Of a stretch of DNA of 64,000 bases, positions 36,416 to 44,906 are shown piece by piece; position 1 is the first letter of the stretch; every line of letters starts with the position of its first letter. The notes below the pieces were generated by a model. That model was not told the origin of the DNA, did not search any database, and worked only from the letters and a program-made list of their open reading frames with translations. The stretch comes from Phyllobacterium pellucidum (GTDB lineage: Bacteria; Pseudomonadota; Alphaproteobacteria; Rhizobiales; Rhizobiaceae), in the NCBI RefSeq assembly GCF_013327855.1, contig NZ_JABUMX010000006.1:1-64000 (forward strand). The letters are read 5' to 3'. The position numbers and the translations under genes are program-made.

Positions 36416-37632
36416 TGCGCAATTGCTTCGCCATAGCCGCCGCCGCACTCGTGCTGGCGGTGGCTGGGCCTGCTCTTGGCCAGGAGACGCCGAGCGCCAC
36501 GCTCGGCGTTTCCGGCCCGGAGGAAATGGTATTCGATTGGGCAAAGCAGGCCTGCGTCAAGTCGCACGTGCCCGATGCGCCGGCACGTGCCTTTCGCGAC
36601 TCTGAGGGCAAGGTCCACCTGATCGCCAGCCACAATGACAATCGCCGCTTCAGCGGCCCCGATCTCAATCACTTGCAGCCCGAATGTGCGGTCATCTACC
36701 AGGCGAAGAAATCCAATGTCCTCGGCCAGTATGACGATATGGGCTGGATCAGCGGTGTGTGGACCGGCGATGGCAAGACCGTCTATGCGCTGGCCCATAT
36801 GGAACTGCGCGGCAATCGCGCCCCTGGTCTTTGCAGCAACAAATCCTATAGTTCCTGCCTGTTGAATACGGTCACCGCCCTGGTGTCGCGCGATGGCGGC
36901 AAGAACTTTGCACCGGAAACTGGCTCAGGTGCCGGCCCGATGGTTGCGAACCTCCCCTACCCTTTCCCGAACGATCGCAAGGCACGCGTCGGCTATGCCA
37001 ATCCGACAAATATAATCCAGCGCGACGGCTGGTATTACGCCATGGTCTTCGCGGATGGCTATCGCGACCAGAAGCGCGGCAACTGCGTGTTGCGCACGCG
37101 CGACCTTGGCGATCCGTCTTCTTGGCGCGCCTGGGACGGCAAGGAATTCTCGGTTCAATTCATCGATCCGTTCCGCCAGCAGACGGCAAACGCGAAGGAT
37201 CATGTCTGTGCGCCCGTATCTACAAATAAAATCGGCCGCATGATCGGCTCGATATCCGAACATCGCGGCAGCGGTGAAGTCATTGCCGTCTTCGGCGACC
37301 GGCGCACCGAGGACGGCAAGACCGCCTCCGGAATCTATGCATCGACCTCAAGGGATCTGGTGAACTGGTCGGAGCCAAGGCTCATTTTTGAAGCGCCGCT
37401 GCTGTGGGAGAAGAGTTGCGGGGCCGATGGCAGGGTGTTCTACCCTGCCTTGCTCGACCCCAACGCCAACGCACCGTCTTTCCAGGATACCGGGGACAAT
37501 GCCTTCATCTATTTCACACGCTATCGGCTGACCGGATGCAAGGTCACCTGGGACAGGGACCTCGTGCGCGTGCCGGTCACGATTTCAATGGGAGGAACAG
37601 CGAAGGGACAGGGAGGAGGAACGGCGCAGTAA
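36415..37632 (+). CDS. Secreted beta-propeller-like protein, possible glycoside hydrolase
   Basis: 405 residues. Signal peptide (CFAIAAAALVLAVAGPALGQ), so periplasmic or secreted. Repeated strands with SRDLVNWSEP, CVLRTRDLGDPSSWRAWDG and WISGVWTGDGKTVYALAHME resemble five-bladed GH43/GH32-type propellers. The catalytic acids cannot be placed with confidence. Translationally coupled to the pyruvyltransferase-family gene, so it probably trims or binds the exported polymer. No family certain. Confidence 0.55.
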   Translation: MRNCFAIAAAALVLAVAGPALGQETPSATLGVSGPEEMVFDWAKQACVKSHVPDAPARAFRDSEGKVHLIASHNDNRRFSGPDLNHLQPECAVIYQAKKSNVLGQYDDMGWISGVWTGDGKTVYALAHMELRGNRAPGLCSNKSYSSCLLNTVTALVSRDGGKNFAPETGSGAGPMVANLPYPFPNDRKARVGYANPTNIIQRDGWYYAMVFADGYRDQKRGNCVLRTRDLGDPSSWRAWDGKEFSVQFIDPFRQQTANAKDHVCAPVSTNKIGRMIGSISEHRGSGEVIAVFGDRRTEDGKTASGIYASTSRDLVNWSEPRLIFEAPLLWEKSCGADGRVFYPALLDPNANAPSFQDTGDNAFIYFTRYRLTGCKVTWDRDLVRVPVTISMGGTAKGQGGGTAQ

Positions 37633-37689
37633 TCGATTGGCAGACCTGTCTATCCCCAAACCTTTCTCAATCCTTCAGGAGTACTTCCC

Positions 37690-38709
37690 ATGACTGTTCT
37701 TGTTACCGGTGGCGCAGGCTACATCGGCAGCCACATGACGCTGGCGCTCAAGGATGCCGGCCGTTCCGTTGTGGTTCTCGACGATCTCAGCTGCGGTTTT
37801 CCATGGCTGGTGCCAAGCGACATACCGCTGGTGCGCGGCGATATCGGCGATCAGGCATTGGTTCGCGATGTCATTCGCAGCTATGGAATCACGGCGATCC
37901 TGCATTTTGCCGGGTCGATCGTCGTGCCCGATTCGGTGCGTGATCCGCTCTTCTACTATCGCAACAATACGGTTCAGTCCCGCAACCTGATCGAGACCGC
38001 CATAGGTGAAGGGATCAAGAACTTCATCTTCTCTTCCACAGCTGCGATATATGGCGAGCCCGAGACGACGCCGATCACGGAAGATATGCCGCACCAGCCG
38101 ATCTCGCCCTATGGCACATCCAAGCTGATGACCGAATGGATGTTGCGCGATGCAGCCGCCGCTTATCCTGATTTCAACTATGTCGCCCTGCGCTATTTCA
38201 ATGTTGCCGGGGCTGATCCGCAATTGCGGTCCGGTCAATCGTTTCCGCGGGCCACGCACCTCATCAAAATCGCGAGCCAGGCCGCAACGGGCGAACGCTC
38301 GCATATGGAAGTCTACGGAACGGATTATCCGACCCCGGATGGGACTTGTGTACGCGACTATATCCATGTCAGCGATCTCGCACAGGCTCATCTATGCGCC
38401 CTCAACTATCTCGAGGATGGCGGGCGCAGCACGGCCGCCAATTGCGGTTACGGCTATGGCTACTCAGTGCTCGAGATCATCGATGCGGTGAAGCGCGTTT
38501 CCGGCGTGGATTTTGCGGTCAAACTCGCGGCGCGCCGAGTGGGCGATCCGGCAATCCTGGTGGCGGGCAACGAGCGGATGCGCAGCCTGCTCGGCTTCGC
38601 CCCAAAACGCGACGATCTCGATCTGATCGTCGGCGACGCGCTTGCATGGGAACGGCAACTGCAGGCGCGGGAAGCCAAACAGCGTGAAAAGACCCTCGCC
38701 AACGTCTAG
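37690..38709 (+). CDS. galE: UDP-glucose 4-epimerase
   Basis: 339 residues. NAD-binding VTGGAGYIGSHMTLAL at the N terminus, the catalytic Ser/Tyr-xxx-Lys set (SSTAAIYGEPE and YGTSK) and DGTCVRDYIHVSDLAQAH are typical of GalE. It interconverts UDP-glucose and UDP-galactose, which would supply both sugars of a galactoglucan-type polymer. CAGGAG precedes the ATG. It closes the polysaccharide block. Confidence 0.93.
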   Translation: MTVLVTGGAGYIGSHMTLALKDAGRSVVVLDDLSCGFPWLVPSDIPLVRGDIGDQALVRDVIRSYGITAILHFAGSIVVPDSVRDPLFYYRNNTVQSRNLIETAIGEGIKNFIFSSTAAIYGEPETTPITEDMPHQPISPYGTSKLMTEWMLRDAAAAYPDFNYVALRYFNVAGADPQLRSGQSFPRATHLIKIASQAATGERSHMEVYGTDYPTPDGTCVRDYIHVSDLAQAHLCALNYLEDGGRSTAANCGYGYGYSVLEIIDAVKRVSGVDFAVKLAARRVGDPAILVAGNERMRSLLGFAPKRDDLDLIVGDALAWERQLQAREAKQREKTLANV

Positions 38710-38773
38710 ACGAGTGTCCATGGAGGCCTGGGCGGCTGACGATCACGCTTTTATCATTGAACCCCATGCGGCG

Positions 38774-38781
38774 AACCGGTT
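38774..38781. promoter_or_regulatory. Weak LacI-type half palindrome before the LacI gene
   Basis: The 8-bp core AACCGGTT, set in GCGAACCGGTTAAG, lies about 80 nt upstream of the LacI start. It shares the AACCGGTT centre with the strong operator at 43744-43759 but its flanks are not symmetrical. Possible autoregulatory site. Confidence 0.3.
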
Positions 38782-38859
38782 AAGCAGGAGGGTGGTCTGA
38801 CGCCACCCCGCACCGATCGCCATGGGGAGCAGCCGGACCGTAAAGGGGGGCTGTGTTGC

Positions 38860-39858
38860 ATGATTGAGCCGCGCAAGGGGACTGGACAGCCGACGATTGC
38901 CGACGTCGCCGAACTCGCAGGCGTTTCGCGTGCAATCGCATCGCGCGCGCTTTCGAGCGAGCCGAGGCCGGTCTCGGCCGACAAGCGCGAACGTGTGCTG
39001 AAGGCGGCCCAGACGCTCGGCTACAAGCCGAACCTCCTCGCACGAAGCCTGACGACGAAGACGGTCAATCTCGTTGCCGTGGTGGTCAATCATATTCACG
39101 ACCTTTCGGATCTCGACCTGTTCGATCTCCTGATCAGCGAGATCCAGTCCATCGGCAAGCAGGTGATCTTCGTTCGAGTCGGGTCCTCGCAAGGGATCGA
39201 GGAGTTCCTGCGCAACGGGATTGCCTATCACGTCGACGCTGCGCTGGTTTTCTCCGACTTTGCCGACGCCGCCACCGTGCGCAAGATGTTTCGCAATGAC
39301 AGCGTGCTGATGCTGAACGGCATGCGCGACGCCGCCGCGCCCGCCATTATTCCCGACGAATTGACCGGAATCACGGCCGCAGTTGCGGATGCTGCCGGCA
39401 AAGGTGTTCGCACCGCTCTTCTCGTGACAGGGCGTGCGGCATCGGCCGTCGAGCAGGCACGGGTCGCACACTACAGGTCGGAACTTCAACGCAACGAAAT
39501 TGCGCTCGCCGGCGAGTTGCGCGGGGACTATTCCTACCAGAGCGGCCGACGCCTTGCGGTGTCACCCGACTGGAAGGAGGTGGACGCGGTATTCTGCACT
39601 TCGGATGCTATGGCCATGGGCGTGCTCGATGTTCACAGAGACGGGGTCCTGCAGACGCGTCCCAAAGCCTTTCGGCTCTACGGCTTCGACGACGTGACTT
39701 TGGCCGAGTATGAGGCCTATCCGATTTCATCCATAGGCTATGACAAGTCGATCTATATCAAGGAGATTCTGCGGTTCCTCACGCACCCGAAGGAGTTTCG
39801 GTCGGGCGGAACTCTGGTGCGGGTTCCGACCTATTTCGTTGCGCGCGACAGTTCCTGA
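38860..39858 (+). CDS. LacI-family transcriptional regulator
   Basis: 332 residues. N-terminal helix-turn-helix TIADVAELAGVSRAIASRALS with hinge region LGYKPNLLARSL, then a periplasmic-binding-like effector domain. The perfect palindrome GTGAAACCGGTTTCAC before the convergent ABC-transporter operon is a classic LacI-type operator, so that operon is the likely target. The effector is probably a sugar or a glycosyl amino acid (inferred). Confidence 0.88.
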   Translation: MIEPRKGTGQPTIADVAELAGVSRAIASRALSSEPRPVSADKRERVLKAAQTLGYKPNLLARSLTTKTVNLVAVVVNHIHDLSDLDLFDLLISEIQSIGKQVIFVRVGSSQGIEEFLRNGIAYHVDAALVFSDFADAATVRKMFRNDSVLMLNGMRDAAAPAIIPDELTGITAAVADAAGKGVRTALLVTGRAASAVEQARVAHYRSELQRNEIALAGELRGDYSYQSGRRLAVSPDWKEVDAVFCTSDAMAMGVLDVHRDGVLQTRPKAFRLYGFDDVTLAEYEAYPISSIGYDKSIYIKEILRFLTHPKEFRSGGTLVRVPTYFVARDSS

Positions 39859-39867
39859 ACGAAAAGA

Positions 39868-39887
39868 ATTGGGCCGGCAAGCCGGCC
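39868..39887. terminator. Bidirectional hairpin between lacI and the ABC operon
   Basis: TGGGCCGGC and GCCGGCCCA form a 9-bp perfect stem closed by AA. It stands between two convergent genes. On the minus strand it is followed by ATTCTTTTCG and on the plus strand by TACCTGTCTTT, so it could stop both transcripts. Confidence 0.65.
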
Positions 39888-39898
39888 CATACCTGTCT

Positions 39899-40696
39899 TT
39901 ACCAGAGCGGATTCAGCGTCGGCGGGTTGGCCTTTTCGCCCCACCATTTCTTGTAGTTGGCCTCATATGCGCCGGACTGGATGTAGTCCGAAACGAACAT
40001 GTCGAGCCAGCGTACAAATTCCGGGTCGCCCTTGGCGACGGCAATGCCGATCGGGTCGTTGGAAAAGAGGCCCGGAAGGGTAACGAGGTTGTCGTTTTTG
40101 GTCGCGAGGTAATCGAGGAGCGAAGAATCCTCGATCGCTGCATCGGCACGCTTCTGCTGGAGCAGAAGGACGCCATCCGGCGAGAAATTATCAGTATAGA
40201 CCAGCTCAGCATCCGGAACGGCTTTTTTCAGGAAGCTTTCGCCGGTCGTTCCGCGGCCGACGACGACCTTCTTTCCGGCGAGGTCCTTAAGCGAAGCAAT
40301 GCCAGCGTCCTTCTGAACGATCACGCGCAGGCCGGCGCGATTATAGGGAATGGAGAAGTTGACCGTCTTTGCCCGCTCAAGCGTCGCGGACGTATTGGCG
40401 ACAACGATGTCGAGCTGGCCGGACACGAGCATGGAAATGCGCGCATCGCCGGAGACGTCGGTGAATTCGACCGGCACGCCAAGCTTCGCAGCAAGTTGCG
40501 TCGCAACATCGACGTCATATCCGACTGGATTGTTCTTGTCGTCGCGGAAGCCGATCGGCTCGCCGCCGAGCGAAACGCCGATGCGCACCGTACCGCGGTC
40601 GCGTATCTCTTCGAGCTTGCCGGCCTGTGCGGCACCGGTAAATGCCACTGCCGCGGTCAGAGCAACGGCGGCAATCCTTGCAATCATGGTTTTCAT
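39899..40696 (-). CDS. Polar amino acid ABC transporter, substrate-binding protein
   Basis: 265 residues with a signal peptide (IAAVALTAAVAFTGAAQAG). Family 3 solute-binding protein: EEIRDRGTVRIGVSLGGEPIGFRD, GYDVDVATQLAAKLGV and ILRPFSIPYNRAG-like VNFSIPYNRAGL. It captures the substrate in the periplasm. Last gene of a five-gene minus-strand operon; its start overlaps the stop of the hydrolase gene (ATGA). Confidence 0.9.
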   Translation of the reverse strand: MKTMIARIAAVALTAAVAFTGAAQAGKLEEIRDRGTVRIGVSLGGEPIGFRDDKNNPVGYDVDVATQLAAKLGVPVEFTDVSGDARISMLVSGQLDIVVANTSATLERAKTVNFSIPYNRAGLRVIVQKDAGIASLKDLAGKKVVVGRGTTGESFLKKAVPDAELVYTDNFSPDGVLLLQQKRADAAIEDSSLLDYLATKNDNLVTLPGLFSNDPIGIAVAKGDPEFVRWLDMFVSDYIQSGAYEANYKKWWGEKANPPTLNPLW

Positions 40697-41643
40697 GCAT
40701 TTCCCCTTTGTGTTGTGGGCCGTGGATCGTATTGCCTCGCAATCCGCAGCTCAGGTTTCGATAATTGTGGCTCCCAGAACCAATATTTGATCTCTCCCGG
40801 GCAGCGGAAACTTGCGACGTCATGATTGCCCGCCGCATCGATTGCATGAACGACGACCCCGGCCAGGAAACCGGTGTCAAGTTCGGCAAGATCGTCGATC
40901 GCCATATCGACCGCTTCTCGCAATGAGTAGCCGAAGCGAAGGGCAAGCACGATGCTGCGCGCGGTGCCGCAGCGTATCGTCATTTCGCCGGTGTGGGTGC
41001 AGGCGGCAGCGCCATAGCGGCTATCGGCATAGAACCCTGCGCCGGCAATTGGCGAATCGCCGAGGCGGCCCGGGTATTTCCAGGCCCAACCCGAAGTCGA
41101 GGTGGCGGCATGGATGCCACTTGCCATATCCTTCGACAGGAACACCGTGGTGTCGCGCACCCGTTCCGGGTCGGTGATGGCGCGGCTGAGGGGGGCGAGC
41201 GCTATGTCGGGGAACGCCGCCAACTGTGCGGGAGAAAGCTCCTTTTCGAGCCTTTGCCACCAGACACGTTTACTGTCGTCGAAAAGAACGTCGTCGAGCG
41301 GAAATCCGATCTCGGTTGCAAAGCGTCGGGCGCCGTCGCCGGTCAGCATCACATGCGGCAGCCGCCGCATGACTTCGCGGGCGAGCGCGGCCACGGGCAA
41401 TGTGTCCGGCACGGCACCGACCGCGCCGACATCGCGCGTCGTGCCGTCCATGACGCCTGCGTCGAGTTCCATCTTGCCGAGCATGTTCGGCCAGCCGCCA
41501 TAGCCGACGCTGCGCACCTTGACCTCGCGCTCCACCTCGGTGATACCGGCGACCATTGCATCGATGCCGTGGGCATTCTGCTGCAAGAGCTCGACGGATT
41601 TTTCGAAACCGGGCCAGGCCTCGGAATTTGCGATGAGGATCAT
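40693..41643 (-). CDS. N4-(beta-N-acetylglucosaminyl)-L-asparaginase-type Ntn hydrolase
   Basis: 316 residues of the aspartylglucosaminidase/isoaspartyl peptidase family. RDTTVFL gives the probable catalytic Thr (T165, first residue of the beta chain after self-cleavage), followed by GIHAATSTSGW and GRLGDSPIAGAGFYAD, close to the human enzyme pattern. Known members release asparagine or aspartate from GlcNAc-Asn or isoaspartyl peptides. No signal peptide, so it acts in the cytoplasm after uptake. It sits between the ATPase and the binding-protein genes of the transporter. Confidence 0.85.
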   Translation of the reverse strand: MILIANSEAWPGFEKSVELLQQNAHGIDAMVAGITEVEREVKVRSVGYGGWPNMLGKMELDAGVMDGTTRDVGAVGAVPDTLPVAALAREVMRRLPHVMLTGDGARRFATEIGFPLDDVLFDDSKRVWWQRLEKELSPAQLAAFPDIALAPLSRAITDPERVRDTTVFLSKDMASGIHAATSTSGWAWKYPGRLGDSPIAGAGFYADSRYGAAACTHTGEMTIRCGTARSIVLALRFGYSLREAVDMAIDDLAELDTGFLAGVVVHAIDAAGNHDVASFRCPGEIKYWFWEPQLSKPELRIARQYDPRPTTQRGNA

Positions 41644-41646
41644 GTT

Positions 41647-42381
41647 CTATTCTTTGCGCATTTTGGAGAGGAACTGGGCGATACGGGCATTGGCCATTCC
41701 GCCATCGCCGGCAAAAAAGCGGTCCGTCGGCAGGTCGACCACCAGGCGGCCCTTGTCGAGAAAGACGATGCGCGAGGAAATCGTCCGCGCGAATTCGATC
41801 TCATGGGTAACGAACACCATCGTTGTGCCCGTACGCGCAAGCTGCGCGAGAATATTGAGCACCTCGGCGGTCATCTCGGGGTCGAGCGCACTGGTGATTT
41901 CGTCCAGCAGCAGATAGCGCGGCTTCATCGCCAGAGCGCGACAAATTCCGACACGCTGACGCTGCCCCCCTGAAAGCTGGGCCGGATAGGCGTCGGCGCG
42001 CGCCCCGAGCCCAACAGAATCAAGCAAGGCGCGGGCCTCGGACTCGGCCTGCGCGCGAGGAATCCTGAGCACCTGGATCGGGGCAAGCGTGACGTTTTCG
42101 ACCGCGGTCATATGCGGGTAAAGGTTGAAGAGCTGGAACACGGTTGCCGAGCGCTTGCGCGCCTCGGCAAGGTCTTTCGGGTTCGAAACATCGAAATCGT
42201 CGATGGTGATGAGCCCGCCGTCCAGCCGTTCGAGCCCGTTCATGCAGCGGATCAGCGTGGACTTTCCCGACCCGCTGGAGCCGAGAATAGAGACGACCTC
42301 GCCAACGTTGACGTCAAGATCGATTCCGTCGAGGACCACGGCGGAGCCGAAGGATTTTTGTACGCCGCGGGCGCGGATCAT
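41647..42381 (-). CDS. Polar amino acid ABC transporter, ATP-binding protein
   Basis: 244 residues from the ATG at 42381; an open frame to 42483 overlaps the permease gene. Walker A GSSGSGKSTLIRCMNGLE, signature LSGGQRQRVGICRAL and Walker B YLLLDEITSALDPEM place it with GlnQ/HisP-type ATPases. It starts 1 nt after the permease stop and ends 3 nt before the hydrolase start. Confidence 0.93.
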   Translation of the reverse strand: MIRARGVQKSFGSAVVLDGIDLDVNVGEVVSILGSSGSGKSTLIRCMNGLERLDGGLITIDDFDVSNPKDLAEARKRSATVFQLFNLYPHMTAVENVTLAPIQVLRIPRAQAESEARALLDSVGLGARADAYPAQLSGGQRQRVGICRALAMKPRYLLLDEITSALDPEMTAEVLNILAQLARTGTTMVFVTHEIEFARTISSRIVFLDKGRLVVDLPTDRFFAGDGGMANARIAQFLSKMRKE

Positions 42382-42382
42382 C

Positions 42383-43054
42383 TCACAGACCTTTCCATGC
42401 AGTGTGAGCGCGCAGGCGCCGCTCCAACCGTGCGCCCCCAAGAGCGATGAGCTTGGCGGCGATGTAGTAGAGACCGCCGACAACGGTCCAGACGATGAAT
42501 GGCTTCAATGTACGCAGATTAAGAATGTTGCCGATCTTGGTGAGATCGACGACGCCGATGACGGAGATCAACGATGTCACCTGGAGCTGGTTCACGAGGA
42601 GTCCCGTCAGGGGCCCAATGGCAAAGGCCATCGCCTGCGGCGCAACGACGTGGCGCAATATTTGCCAGCGCGACAGGCCGAAAACCCGCGCGGATTCGAT
42701 CTGGTCGCGGCCGATAGACTCGATCGCCGCAACGGCTATCACGTAAATGAACGCAGCCGTGTTGCCCGATAGCGTAATAACAGCGGCCTCGACCGGCGTA
42801 ACATTAATCTTCAACAGTGCGGGCAGGCCGAAAAATACAAGAAACAGCTGGACCAGAACCGGCGAGTTTTTAAGAAGCTCCGCGAGAAATGTAATAAGCG
42901 GCGTAAGCAGAGGAACGCGATAAAAGCGCATGACCGCCCATATCGTGCCGATCAGGAATCCGATGAGCGTCGTTACAAGAAAGAGCGCCACCGAGACGCC
43001 GAGCCCCTGCGCAAGCAATATGAGGTCATAGGAGGTGAAGCTCGTATACCGCAT
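42383..43054 (-). CDS. Polar amino acid ABC transporter, permease 2
   Basis: 223 residues with about five membrane helices. HisM/GlnP-type permease with GLSRWQILRHVVAPQAMAFA as the EAA loop that contacts the ATPase. Its start touches the stop of permease 1 at 43054. Confidence 0.9.
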   Translation of the reverse strand: MRYTSFTSYDLILLAQGLGVSVALFLVTTLIGFLIGTIWAVMRFYRVPLLTPLITFLAELLKNSPVLVQLFLVFFGLPALLKINVTPVEAAVITLSGNTAAFIYVIAVAAIESIGRDQIESARVFGLSRWQILRHVVAPQAMAFAIGPLTGLLVNQLQVTSLISVIGVVDLTKIGNILNLRTLKPFIVWTVVGGLYYIAAKLIALGGARLERRLRAHTAWKGL

Positions 43055-43725
43055 CAGGCGACGTCCGGCATGCGGTCGCGATTGAGGCGCCGATGCAGCG
43101 CGCCTATCGCGAGCGAGATAAGATAGGTCAAGCTTGCATAGACGATCAGGAGCACAGCATAGACCTCGAACGGGCGAAACGTATCGGAGGCCACGATCTT
43201 CGCCGAACCGGTCAATTCATTGAGGGTGATGGTCGAAAGGATCGACGAGGTCAGCACCAGATTGATGAAGACTGAACCGAGCGGCCTTATCGATGTGCGC
43301 AGGGCAATCGGCATAACGATCTTGCGAAATATCGTCGGTTTCGACAGCCCGCTTACCTCTGCAGCCTCAAGGATGCCTGTATCGATGGCGAGAATTCCCG
43401 AGCGAATGACATCGGAACTGAACGCACCTCCCGCAATCGAAAGCGCGAGAACTCCGGTCGTGAAGGCATCGATGTAGATGCCGATTTCCGGAAGCCCGTA
43501 GAAAAAGAAGAACAGCTGGACGATGAACGGGATATTGCGGAAGAGATCCACATATATGAAAGCGGCACGCGACAGGAGGGGCGAAGATGACGTGCGCAGG
43601 GCCGCGACGAGAAGTCCGATGACAAGGCTGCCGAACAAAGCCAGTGCGCAGGCCTCGGCCGTCAGAAGCGCGCCCTTCAGCAAGAATGGCACGTGCGGCG
43701 CCAGTATCATCAGGTCAAATTTCAA
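43054..43725 (-). CDS. Polar amino acid ABC transporter, permease 1
   Basis: 223 residues, the partner permease, with EAA loop AAEVSGLSKPTIFRKIVMPIALR. First gene of the operon; the LacI-type operator GTGAAACCGGTTTCAC lies 19 nt before the start, where a bound repressor would block transcription. Confidence 0.9.
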   Translation of the reverse strand: MKFDLMILAPHVPFLLKGALLTAEACALALFGSLVIGLLVAALRTSSSPLLSRAAFIYVDLFRNIPFIVQLFFFFYGLPEIGIYIDAFTTGVLALSIAGGAFSSDVIRSGILAIDTGILEAAEVSGLSKPTIFRKIVMPIALRTSIRPLGSVFINLVLTSSILSTITLNELTGSAKIVASDTFRPFEVYAVLLIVYASLTYLISLAIGALHRRLNRDRMPDVA

Positions 43726-43743
43726 ACGGCTATCCCCAAGCGA

Positions 43744-43759
43744 GTGAAACCGGTTTCAC
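43744..43759. promoter_or_regulatory. LacI-type operator before the amino acid ABC operon
   Basis: GTGAAACCGGTTTCAC, a perfect 16-bp palindrome with the central CG step usual for LacI-family sites, 19 nt upstream of the first permease gene. The LacI regulator gene is at the other end of the operon. Confidence 0.8.
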
Positions 43760-43935
43760 ATTTGCCGAACGCAGACAGAGTGTCAAGTCGGATAGACAAG
43801 GTTCTATAAAGCGCCGTTCAGAATTGTGGCAATAATGCGGCAGCTCTCCATCTCGGCGCTTAGAGCGGATAAGCGCTATAGTGGACAAGCTTACTCAAGA
43901 TACGGAAATAACTGAGGAATTCAGTCCAGATATAG

Positions 43936-43952
43936 ATTAGAACACTTCTAAT
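43936..43952. promoter_or_regulatory. Irr-type iron control element before efeU
   Basis: ATTAGAACACTTCTAAT, a perfect palindrome around CAC. Its core TTAGAA-N3-TTCTAA matches the iron control element (ICE) bound by Irr in Hyphomicrobiales. It lies 98 nt upstream of the efeU start in an AT-rich region, so iron-dependent control by Irr is likely. Nothing else stands out in 43760-44049. Confidence 0.7.
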
Positions 43953-44049
43953 ATATTGTTATTGCTTCGTTTTTAGCGAAAGTTTATGACTTGGCCCGCG
44001 TATAAGCCGTGTCATTCGCACGGCAAAGCCTGCGCTGGGGTTTGAATTC

Positions 44050-44892
44050 ATGCTTGTTCCGTTTCTGATAATGCTGCGCGAGGGTATCGAGGCAGCACTT
44101 ATCGTGGGTATCGTCGCGAGCTATCTCAAGCAGACCGGACGCGGTGAATGGATGCCTGCCGTATGGGTGGGCGTTCTCCTTGCAGTCGCCTTGTCGCTCT
44201 TTGTCGGCGCTGCCCTGCAACTGGTCAGCGCCCAGTTTCCCCAAAAGGCACAGGAGTTCTTCGAGGCGATCGTCGGCCTGATAGCGGTCATCGTGCTTTC
44301 GTCCATGGTTTTCTGGATGCGCAAGGCCGCGCGCTCGATCAAATCCGAGCTGCATACGCATATCGACGAGGCCCTCGCCCATACGTCCGGGCAAGCAACG
44401 GCACTGATCGCCATGGTGTTCTTCGCAGTGGCGCGCGAAGGGCTTGAATCGGTGTTCTTTCTGCTCGCCATCTTCCAGCAGAGCCCATCGAGCGAAGCAC
44501 CACTTGGGGCCGTCCTTGGCATTCTGGTTTCGATTGCGCTCGGTTACGGCATCTATTTCGGCGGTGTGAGGATGAATCTCCGCCGGTTCTTCTTCTGGAC
44601 GGGCCTGTTCATTCTCGTTGTTGCTGCCGGCATTCTTGCGGGCACACTGCGCCATTTCCACGAGGCAGGTGTCTGGAACAGCCTGCAGACCGTGGTCATC
44701 GATTTGAGCGAAATCCTGCCTGTAAGCAGCCCGCTCGGGACGATCTTGTCGGGCATGTTCGGCTATCAGGATATGCCGACGCTGGGCGAAGTCATCGTCT
44801 ACTTCTCGTTCCTTGCGATCAGCCTCTACTTTTTCTTGCGACCTTACGTTTCGGCTGCCGCAAACGCGCCAGCGACCAAGCCCTCGAACTGA
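44050..44892 (+). CDS. efeU: FTR1-family iron permease EfeU
   Basis: 280 residues with about seven membrane helices. Two REGxE motifs bind iron in this family: LREGIEAALI near residue 10 and AREGLESVFF near residue 137. EfeU carries iron across the inner membrane after oxidation/extraction by EfeO and EfeB. First gene of the operon behind an Irr-type box. Confidence 0.92.
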   Translation: MLVPFLIMLREGIEAALIVGIVASYLKQTGRGEWMPAVWVGVLLAVALSLFVGAALQLVSAQFPQKAQEFFEAIVGLIAVIVLSSMVFWMRKAARSIKSELHTHIDEALAHTSGQATALIAMVFFAVAREGLESVFFLLAIFQQSPSSEAPLGAVLGILVSIALGYGIYFGGVRMNLRRFFFWTGLFILVVAAGILAGTLRHFHEAGVWNSLQTVVIDLSEILPVSSPLGTILSGMFGYQDMPTLGEVIVYFSFLAISLYFFLRPYVSAAANAPATKPSN

Positions 44893-44906
44893 TCGGACGA
44901 TTCTTC

